From assembly GCF_003367235.1 (NCBI RefSeq), contig NZ_QRGP01000001.1, forward strand, positions 1,736,001-1,800,000: DNA of 64,000 nt, written 5' to 3'. Below, one piece after another: positions 45,522 to 51,863 of this stretch; the first letter of the stretch is position 1, and each line of letters begins with the position of its first letter. Source of the DNA: Sphingorhabdus pulchriflava (lineage in GTDB: Bacteria; Pseudomonadota; Alphaproteobacteria; Sphingomonadales; Sphingomonadaceae). The notes under the pieces are model-generated. The model saw nothing but the letters and a program-made list of their open reading frames with translations, was not told where the DNA came from and did not search any database. The position numbers and the translations under genes were made by a program.

Positions 45522-46913
45522 TCATTTCACTCCTGCAGGGGTAACTTTTTGCGCGCCCTTCAGACCGATGGCGAAGCTGGCGAGATAGGCGTTGGGCTTG
45601 GTGGCGTCATAAGTGACGCCGTCGATAAATTTGCCCTGTTCCTTGCGAATGCCACTGTCGTCAGCAGGAAAGGCATCGGCCGGGGCTTTGCCCTCGTCCA
45701 CCAGCGATTTGGCGGCGGACATGTACAGGTCAGGGCGATAGACATTTTTGGCCGTCGACAGATACCAGCTGTCATCCTTCCCCTCCGGGATTTGCCCCCA
45801 GCGGCGCATCTGCGTCAGATACCAAATGGCGTCCGAATAGAAGGGATAGCCGGCATAATGGCCAAAGAAGATGTTGAAATCGGGTGCAGGGCGGGTGTCG
45901 CCCGGGGCAAAGGTGAACTGGCCTGTCATTGATGCTGCGATCACCTTGGCATCGGCGCCGACATAGTTGGGCTGCGACAGGATCGTCACAGCTTCTGCGC
46001 GGTTCTTGCCATTGTCGGCATCGAGCCACATCTGCGCCTTGATGATCGCGCGAACCAGCGCCTTCACGGTCTTCGGGTTCTTTTCGACAAAGTCCTTTTT
46101 CAACCCGAAGACCTTTTCCGGATTGAAATTGGCAATGTCATGATCGGTGATGACGGGCACGCCAATCTTCTTGGTCACGGCGGCCTGGTTCCAAGGCTCC
46201 CCGACCGAATAGCCGTCGATAGTGCCAGCCTCCAGCGTGGCGGGCATTTGGGGCGGCGGTGTGACCGACAGCTGGACATCGGCACCGGTGGTACCGGCAA
46301 CATCGCCCGGCAGATAGAAGCCGGGATTAAGCCCGCCCGCTGCCAGCCAGTAGCGAAGCTCGTAATTGTGCGGGCTAACAGGGAAGACCATGCCCATTTT
46401 CAACGGCTTACCTTCGGCCTTCAACTTGGCCGCGACCGGCTTCAGCGAAGCGGCGGAAATCGGATGGGTCGGCTTTCCGTCCGCCCCCTTGGGCAGGGTG
46501 GGTTCGATCATCGCATAGACTTTGTTCGACAGCGTGATCGCATTGCCGTTCAGGTCAAGGCTGATCGGCGCAACCAGATCACCCTTCACGCCCAGCCCGA
46601 TCGACGCTGCAATCGGCTGGCCGGCCAGCATATGCGCGCCGTCCAGCTGCCCGCCGATCACGCCGTCGAGCAGCACCTTCCAATTGGCCTGCGGCTCAAG
46701 TGTGACAGTCAGGCCTTCCTCGGCAAAGAAACCCTTTTCCTTGGCAATTGCCAGTGGGGCCATGTCGGTAAGCTTGATGAAGCCCAGCTTGAGGATGGGC
46801 TTTTCAACATCGGTCTTTGCCGTCTGCTGCGTCGGTGCGGTTTCGCTGCCGCCGCATGCAGCAAGCGCGGTGGTCAGGGCGAGTGCGATGGCAAGTCCGA
46901 AATGTTTACGCAT
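45522..46913 (-). CDS. nrtA: Nitrate-binding ABC transporter lipoprotein
   Basis: 463-residue periplasmic solute-binding protein. The lipobox LAAC anchors it (Cys about residue 19). The body is CmpA/NrtA type: LGFIKLTDMAPLAIAKEKGFFAEEGL, LNGNAITLSNKVY, PHNYELRYWLAAGG and GEPWNQAAV. The start ATG at 46911-46913 follows GAAGGGGA. Unlike NasS next door, it has a signal peptide. It lies directly after the ANTAR-type leader, so its expression should depend on NasT. Confidence 0.95.
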   Translation of the reverse strand: MRKHFGLAIALALTTALAACGGSETAPTQQTAKTDVEKPILKLGFIKLTDMAPLAIAKEKGFFAEEGLTVTLEPQANWKVLLDGVIGGQLDGAHMLAGQPIAASIGLGVKGDLVAPISLDLNGNAITLSNKVYAMIEPTLPKGADGKPTHPISAASLKPVAAKLKAEGKPLKMGMVFPVSPHNYELRYWLAAGGLNPGFYLPGDVAGTTGADVQLSVTPPPQMPATLEAGTIDGYSVGEPWNQAAVTKKIGVPVITDHDIANFNPEKVFGLKKDFVEKNPKTVKALVRAIIKAQMWLDADNGKNRAEAVTILSQPNYVGADAKVIAASMTGQFTFAPGDTRPAPDFNIFFGHYAGYPFYSDAIWYLTQMRRWGQIPEGKDDSWYLSTAKNVYRPDLYMSAAKSLVDEGKAPADAFPADDSGIRKEQGKFIDGVTYDATKPNAYLASFAIGLKGAQKVTPAGVK

Positions 46914-46955
46914 GAAATTCCCCTTCGTTCGATGCTGATTGCCTCGGCACAAACC

Positions 46956-46995
46956 AAAAAGGCCGCGAGCATCGGGTTGTTCCCGATACCGCGGC
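46956..46995 (-). terminator. Intrinsic terminator in the nrtA leader
   Basis: Read on the minus strand: GCCGCG-G-TATCGGG, loop AACAA, CCCGATG-CT-CGCGGC, then CTTTTT, a 13-bp stem followed by a U-run, ending 43 bases before the nrtA start. With the hairpins at 47033-47081 it forms an attenuator that NasT should overcome. Confidence 0.82.
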
Positions 46996-47032
46996 GCCAT
47001 TGCCATATGCCATTGGAAGCTGGCCGCTAAAC

Positions 47033-47081
47033 GGGATACGCCTTTGCATCCCCGGCCATGTGTAATGGGCTGCCTTAGCCC
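47033..47081 (-). promoter_or_regulatory. ANTAR-type two-hairpin antitermination leader
   Basis: On the minus strand, hairpin P1 (47067-47081) is GGGCT-AAGGC-AGCCC. Hairpin P2 (47033-47052) is GGGATGC with hexaloop AAAGGC and GTATCCC. P2 has the A1/G4 hexaloop pattern known for ANTAR protein targets; P1 fits less exactly (five-base loop, or AAGGCA if the T-A pair opens). Known NasT-type regulators bind such pairs and prevent terminator formation. A possible promoter, TTGCCA (minus strand, near 47115), lies upstream. Confidence 0.65.
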
Positions 47082-47155
47082 TTGCGTCTCAATTTGATGC
47101 GAATCTGCCTAAATGGCAAGCACTTTTTTGCAGTGCACAAATTTTGAGCAATTGC

Positions 47156-48358
47156 CTATTCTGGCAGCATCTCAGCGAACACGTCCGGATCAAAACTTTG
47201 CCCGTCGAAAAAGCTGTCTGCCGTCAGGATCAGGCGACCCTGAATGCTGCCTACCCCGGTGGGCGTGCTGATCCCGCCTTCCAGTTTCGAGCTGGCGCCC
47301 GGAAGAGTCGCGCCAATCGGCCCTAATGCTGATCGATAGATGTCGGGCCGAAAGACAGCCTGTGCGCGCTGGTAATCGGCATGGTGGGGCGGCGCATGCC
47401 CCGCCTCGACCATTTGCGCATATAGCCATGCAGCCTGGCTGACCCATGGGAAATTGGCGGCCTCACGATGCTGGAACATGAAGTCGGGAATGTGCACCGG
47501 ATCAAAGCCGTCGGCGAACAGGACCAGATCCTGCACGACCCGCCTGATCGCGTCGGCTGAACCGTCCAGATATTCGGGCCGCGCCATGATCGAGGTGATC
47601 TGTTCAAGCCTGTCCGGATCGACAAAGGCCTCACCCGCGCGATAGAGCGCGCGTAGCAGCGGATCGAAGCGTTCACGCTCCTGCTCGAGCCGCTCCTGTT
47701 TCACCGCCAGCACCTTTTCGACCCCGCGTCGCCAGATTTGCGAGGTAGTCGCGATCACTACGCCAGCGCCGCGCTCGACCGCAACGCTGTTCCACGGCGC
47801 ACCGACGCAAATGCCGTCAACCTCGCCATTGGTCAGTGCATCGGCGGCATAGGGCGGTGCTATAGTGACAATCTCCACATCCGCATTGGGATCGGTCCCG
47901 GTACCGCGCAGCCAGTAACGCAGCATGTAATTGTGGCTCGAATAGCGATGGACTACGCCAAGGCGCAATTTTGTGCCCGCTGCCTTTTGTGCCATCGCGA
48001 CCCGGGCAAAACTTGCCCCAATCGCGCTCACATCGCCCGGGCCACCAACCTGCGTCACTTGTGCCGCCAGATCGGGGCGCAAGGTGATGGCATTGCCGTT
48101 GAGTCCCAGCACAAAGGGCACCGACAGCGGTACCGCAGGCCGCCCCAGCCCCAGCGTCGTCGCAATGGCGAGCGGCGCTACCATATGGGCCGCATCGCTA
48201 TGGCCATAGAGCAGTCGATCCTGCACCGTCGCCCAGCTCATGTCGCGCACCAGATCGAGCGCCAACCCTTCGTCTTCCGCAAAGCCCAGTTCGCGTGCCA
48301 ATATCGGCAGCGCCGCATCAACCAGCGGAAGAAAACCAAGCCGGAATACTGCCGTCAC
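47156..48358 (-). CDS. nasS: NasS, cytoplasmic nitrate sensor
   Basis: 400-residue NrtA-like binding protein with no signal peptide (starts VFRLGFLPLVDAALPILARELGF at GTG 48358). Ligand-site-like motifs are LNGNAITLRPD, SSHNYMLRYWLRG and GAPWNSVAVERG. NasS binds nitrate or nitrite and releases NasT when ligand is present. It begins one base after the nasT stop. Its paralogue NrtA, which has a lipobox, is the transporter subunit. Confidence 0.92.
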   Translation of the reverse strand: MTAVFRLGFLPLVDAALPILARELGFAEDEGLALDLVRDMSWATVQDRLLYGHSDAAHMVAPLAIATTLGLGRPAVPLSVPFVLGLNGNAITLRPDLAAQVTQVGGPGDVSAIGASFARVAMAQKAAGTKLRLGVVHRYSSHNYMLRYWLRGTGTDPNADVEIVTIAPPYAADALTNGEVDGICVGAPWNSVAVERGAGVVIATTSQIWRRGVEKVLAVKQERLEQERERFDPLLRALYRAGEAFVDPDRLEQITSIMARPEYLDGSADAIRRVVQDLVLFADGFDPVHIPDFMFQHREAANFPWVSQAAWLYAQMVEAGHAPPHHADYQRAQAVFRPDIYRSALGPIGATLPGASSKLEGGISTPTGVGSIQGRLILTADSFFDGQSFDPDVFAEMLPE

Positions 48359-48359
48359 G

Positions 48360-48938
48360 CTATAGTCCCCCCATCAATTTGTCGGCGGTCAACAGCGCAT
48401 CTGCCACCTCAGAAATCCGCCTACCGCTATCCATCGCCGCCTTGCGCAGTTGCGCATAGGCAGTTGCTTCGTCCAGCCCGCGCTTCTTCATTAGCAATGC
48501 CTTGGCTGCGTCGACCGCTTTGCGCTCGGCAAGCGCATTGCGCGCTTCATCCAGTTCGGTTTTCAATCGGGCAAAGGCGTTGAAGCGCTTGATGGCGAGT
48601 TCGACGATCGGTCGGATGCGCTCTGCTTTCAGGCCGTCGACAACATAGGCCGATACCCCGGCATCGATTGCCGACTCCATTGCTGTTTCATCGCTCTGGT
48701 CGACAAACATTGCAACCGGTCGCGCCAAAGCGCGCGACACTGCAAACAGCTCTTCCAGTTCATCGCGCTGCGGGTTGGCCAGATCCATCAGAACAACATC
48801 GGGCGCAAAAGCCTCCAGCCGGGCAACCAGCCCCGCACGCTCGGAAAGCACGAGCAGCTCGGCAAGGCCAGTGCCTTCCAAACCTTCGCGGATGACCGCA
48901 GCCCTAGCCGGGCTTTCATCGACAATCGCTATGCGCAT
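48360..48938 (-). CDS. nasT: NasT, ANTAR-domain antiterminator
   Basis: 192-residue response-regulator-like protein. A receiver-like N-terminal domain (IAIVDESPARAAVI, DVVLMDLANPQRDELEEL) and the C-terminal ANTAR domain (about 125-187, AERKAVDAAKALLMKKRGLDEATAYAQLRKAAM) match NasT. It binds leader RNA to allow transcription of nitrate genes and is held inactive by NasS without nitrate. It is first in the operon. Confidence 0.93.
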   Translation of the reverse strand: MRIAIVDESPARAAVIREGLEGTGLAELLVLSERAGLVARLEAFAPDVVLMDLANPQRDELEELFAVSRALARPVAMFVDQSDETAMESAIDAGVSAYVVDGLKAERIRPIVELAIKRFNAFARLKTELDEARNALAERKAVDAAKALLMKKRGLDEATAYAQLRKAAMDSGRRISEVADALLTADKLMGGL

Positions 48939-49178
48939 TTTGTGCGGTGCAGCATATTCGATTGTGATAGACCTTCAAGGGATATATCGCTGTGGCGGTT
49001 AGCAGTGAAATCTACGCCGCCCGAGTTCCAAAGGGCAGAGATGAACTAATGGCTGGTTTCAGAGGCTTGAATTAGAACGATTGGCTTCCGCTTTGTTAGC
49101 GATTTCGGCCGCGAATTGGTTTGAAGCTTCGCCCGATTACATCCATCTACAGTGGGTGAATCGGAGGCAAACCAACTG
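48939..49178. other. Intergenic region upstream of nasT
   Basis: 240 bp that should hold the nasT promoter. I could not assign a convincing sigma-70 or sigma-54 box pair, and no gene is visible. Confidence 0.45.
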
Positions 49179-49355
49179 TCACTTTTCCCGCATATAGGCG
49201 CTCACCCGCTCGAGCGTGCGTCGTCGCGGCGAACGGCCTGACCGCAAATCCTCGACAAATCGCGGATCTTTGACCGCCAGACGCCCAAAGCGCGTCGGCG
49301 AGATCCCGTGCTGTTCAATATATTGCTCGATTTCGCCAAGAAGAGGATGGTTCAT
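49179..49355 (-). CDS. 58-residue conserved-type small protein
   Basis: A short frame, ATG 49353-49355 to TGA 49179-49181. The product reads LLGEIEQYIEQHGISPTRFGRL, AVKDPRFVEDLRSGRSP, then a basic helix ending VSAYMREK. The pattern (helix, FG-R, DP-FV-DLR-GR) resembles small HTH-like proteins common in alphaproteobacteria. It is divergent from the S24 repressor across a 100-bp region with three palindromes, so the pair may be co-regulated. Function unknown. Confidence 0.68.
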   Translation of the reverse strand: MNHPLLGEIEQYIEQHGISPTRFGRLAVKDPRFVEDLRSGRSPRRRTLERVSAYMREK

Positions 49356-49387
49356 GGAATCACTTTGCGTCTTGTGTTCATGTTATG

Positions 49388-49432
49388 TTCCTATTAGGAA
49401 GACTTCCTAGAGTCTAGGATAAATTCCTAGGA
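49388..49432. promoter_or_regulatory. Three palindromic operators between divergent genes
   Basis: TTCCTA-T-TAGGAA at 49388-49400, TCCTAG-AGT-CTAGGA at 49405-49419 and TCCTAGGA at 49425-49432 share the half-site TCCTA. They fill the gap before the S24-type repressor gene, as expected for autoregulation in lambda CI/LexA-like systems, and could also control the 58-residue gene. Confidence 0.75.
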
Positions 49433-49454
49433 GCGAAGCAAAGGACCAAATGCG

Positions 49455-50099
49455 ATGAGTGATCCCCGTGCAGCACTGGACGAGCTGATCCGGAAAAATG
49501 GCGATGATTATTCGACTTTATCGCGCATGCTCGGGCGCAATGCTGCCTATATACAGCAGTTCATCAAACGCGGCTCGCCGCGCATGCTCTCCGAAGGCGA
49601 CCGCAGCATCCTTGCGCGCTATTTCGGGGTCGAGGATAGCTTGCTCGGCGGCCCATCGCGCCGCGGGGGTCCGGTGGTCGAACTTGTCCAGGTGCCTGTA
49701 CTAGATGTATCTGCGTCCGCCGGACATGGCGCAGTTGCCGATATGGAGCAGAAATGCACGCAATTCGGATTTGACGAAAAGTGGCTGCGCAAACTGACCA
49801 CAAGCCGCGGACCCAGCCTATCTATCATCCATGTGCTGGGCGATTCTATGGAACCAACGCTTGCCGACAAAGATGATGTCATGGTCGATCTGGGTGACGG
49901 CCAAGCCCGGCTGCGAGATGGTATTTATGTTTTGCGTATGGACGATACGCTCAGCGTCAAACGGATTGCGCTTGAACCCAAGGGGAGGCTGATTTCTGTA
50001 ATCAGCGATAACCCGGCTTATCCGACTTGGAACGGCCTAGACCGGCGCGCGGTCAATATTGTTGGCAGGGTGCTTTGGTTTGGACGCAAGTTACAGTAA
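49455..50099 (+). CDS. S24-family (LexA/CI-like) repressor
   Basis: 214-residue regulator. The N-terminal HTH (YSTLSRMLGRNAAYIQQFIKRGSPRML) precedes a C-terminal S24 peptidase fold with catalytic Ser in VLGDSMEPTL and Lys in TLSVKRIALEP. The cleavage loop is probably ASAGHGAV (Ala-Gly next to about residue 90). Such proteins self-cleave upon DNA damage or act as prophage-type repressors. The clustered operators just upstream indicate autoregulation. Confidence 0.9.
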   Translation: MSDPRAALDELIRKNGDDYSTLSRMLGRNAAYIQQFIKRGSPRMLSEGDRSILARYFGVEDSLLGGPSRRGGPVVELVQVPVLDVSASAGHGAVADMEQKCTQFGFDEKWLRKLTTSRGPSLSIIHVLGDSMEPTLADKDDVMVDLGDGQARLRDGIYVLRMDDTLSVKRIALEPKGRLISVISDNPAYPTWNGLDRRAVNIVGRVLWFGRKLQ

Positions 50100-50217
50100 A
50101 TCGCATTTGGAATGATGAGTTAAACCGACCGTGCTTAAAGGGTGACATAGTTGAAAATTCGACGATCACTGGCTTGGTGATAATAAATCTGGTTCCGCGA
50201 ATTCCCCCGTTACCGGA

Positions 50218-51489
50218 TTATCCGCCTGCCTTTATCCGCAGTCTTTCGGCTCGGTTAGCAATACCTGCAGCCAGATCTCCGACCTTACGCATGTCTGCGA
50301 GCCCGGGCACTTCGAACCCGCCTGCGATCATGAAGATAATTTTGTCAGCAAGTTCTGCAGCCCGGATCCGCATATAGGGCGCACCCAATTTGGCTTCAGC
50401 CGCGAATAGCGCAAACGTCTCCTTGTCGACTTCTTCCAGAGTAGCTGCCTTGCCAAAGCGCATCGCCAATTTGGGTGCCAGTTCGGGCCAGGCATGGGTT
50501 GCAACCAGATCATAAAGTGGTGCCAGTTGGACATGGCTATCGTCGCTGCACAACAAACTGAAATTCTTGGCGTGCGCATCGGCATTGCCGATGATGAGGT
50601 TGAACAGGGCTGCATCGGCGAGTTTCAGGACTTCGGTGGCAGGGCGTGTTGCGGCACGCCTAAGCAATGCAAAACAATCTGCAAAGACCGGTCCGCCATC
50701 GCCTGCATATTTCCGCTGCGGCGGCACCCCTAATGCCTGAGCAAAATCCTCTTGATGCAAGCGCTCGGTGCTTCCTTCATCGCTGTGCTTGCGGTCATAG
50801 CGCGCCACCAGCAGATAAGGCCGGTCGAGCGCAATCCGCCATTCCGCAATTGCCGCGTCGAGCCCCACCGCACGGGCAAGGGCCAGGCAATAGGCTTCGT
50901 TCGCGGCAAGCCCTGCAAAATGCAGTGGCTCGGGCTTTATCAAATGGGTCGAGATTTCACCGGCACGCGGGATGCGGATGCCGGCGCCGGATAGGATGAC
51001 CGGAAGCTTGCTCTGGGCGCCTGCTAGGCTCAATCTTATGCCCTCTTCGCCCGCCAGCATGGGCGCTCGCGGCAGCCGCTCAAACAGGGCCAGTAAAGCT
51101 GCATCATCAAGCGGATCGGATGGCGGTGTTTTATGATCAAATATTGGGGGCTTCTCGCCTTCTTTCAGGAAGGAAAGCGCCCCTGCAACATCGCCGCCAA
51201 GCGCTGCTAAAAGGCGAAAGGGATTGTCTGGCGATATACCCAGTGCACGCGCGACCGCAATGCGCTGTGCTTCCTCGGGCAGCAGTCCACCAAAGACGGC
51301 TTTACACAAGGCATCGTCATAAGGCTCTGTGTGTTTCGGAAGGGCTTGCGACACAGGCAGTGCCGAAGCATCGGCCAGCCAATCGGCGCCATATGTAAAA
51401 TGCATGGCACCGCCCTTGTCGATCGACAAGACGCCAACGGGCTGCTGACCCCACCATAGCACAAGATAGTCGAGGACAGGCAGGCTCAT
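50218..51489 (-). CDS. hipA: HipA-family serine/threonine kinase toxin
   Basis: 423-residue toxin of a HipBA module. An N-terminal HipA domain (LVLWWGQQPVGVL) is followed by the kinase core: a P-loop-like Ser region (GIRLSLAGAQSKLPVI), STHLIKPEP with the ATP-site Lys, catalytic NADAHAKNFSLL and metal-binding LAPLYDLVAT. In E. coli HipA phosphorylates GltX and causes persistence. Catalytic residues look intact. It overlaps hipB by four bases. Confidence 0.93.
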   Translation of the reverse strand: MSLPVLDYLVLWWGQQPVGVLSIDKGGAMHFTYGADWLADASALPVSQALPKHTEPYDDALCKAVFGGLLPEEAQRIAVARALGISPDNPFRLLAALGGDVAGALSFLKEGEKPPIFDHKTPPSDPLDDAALLALFERLPRAPMLAGEEGIRLSLAGAQSKLPVILSGAGIRIPRAGEISTHLIKPEPLHFAGLAANEAYCLALARAVGLDAAIAEWRIALDRPYLLVARYDRKHSDEGSTERLHQEDFAQALGVPPQRKYAGDGGPVFADCFALLRRAATRPATEVLKLADAALFNLIIGNADAHAKNFSLLCSDDSHVQLAPLYDLVATHAWPELAPKLAMRFGKAATLEEVDKETFALFAAEAKLGAPYMRIRAAELADKIIFMIAGGFEVPGLADMRKVGDLAAGIANRAERLRIKAGG

Positions 51490-51737
51490 GCCCCTTGCCC
51501 GGATTGCGGCGCGACGACTTTCATGGTGGCACCTTCCGGCGTGCGAACTTCAAGGTCGCAGCCCAATGCTTCCAGCACTGCCAGTACTTTGTCGAGCTGG
51601 ACTGTTGGTTTTCCCCGCTCGAGTTCGACCAGAAAACGCAATCCCACGCCGCTTGCCGCAGCAAGCTCGTCCTGTCGCAATCCAAGCAGTTTGCGTTCCT
51701 CGCGGATTATCGCGCCAATATGTGTTGAATGCATCAT
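51486..51737 (-). CDS. hipB: HipB-family antitoxin and repressor
   Basis: 83-residue XRE-type protein: IGAIIREERKLLGLRQDELAAASGVG, FLVELERGKPTVQLDKVLAVLEALG. It neutralises HipA and represses the operon. Two adjacent ATGs (51737 and 51734) are possible. No ribosome site is visible because operator O1 occupies that place. The stop overlaps the hipA start. Confidence 0.92.
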   Translation of the reverse strand: MMHSTHIGAIIREERKLLGLRQDELAAASGVGLRFLVELERGKPTVQLDKVLAVLEALGCDLEVRTPEGATMKVVAPQSGQGA

Positions 51738-51742
51738 GACAA

Positions 51743-51858
51743 TTTACCGTACGGGTAATATTCCATGAAGTTGCCGGAAATGCAAGTCATATTTCCCGAG
51801 CGGGTAATTTATTCGATCAATCAGATTAAAGCAGGCTATATTTCCCGTACGGGATATT
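51743..51858. promoter_or_regulatory. Three evenly spaced hipBA operators
   Basis: Palindromes of the type TTACC/TTCCC-N4-GGG(T/A)AA occur around 51743-51760 (TTACC-GTAC-GGGTAA), 51791-51810 (TTCCC-GAGC-GGGTAA) and 51839-51858 (TTCCC-GTAC-GGGATA). Their centres are 49 bp apart each. They lie between hipB and the relaxase stop and are the likely HipB sites; the first covers the region where a ribosome site would be. Confidence 0.75.
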
Positions 51859-51863
51859 TTCAA

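Noticed and set aside
47156-48358. Second nitrate transporter binding subunit
   Set aside because: No signal peptide or lipobox, and it is coupled to an ANTAR gene, which fits the cytoplasmic sensor NasS.
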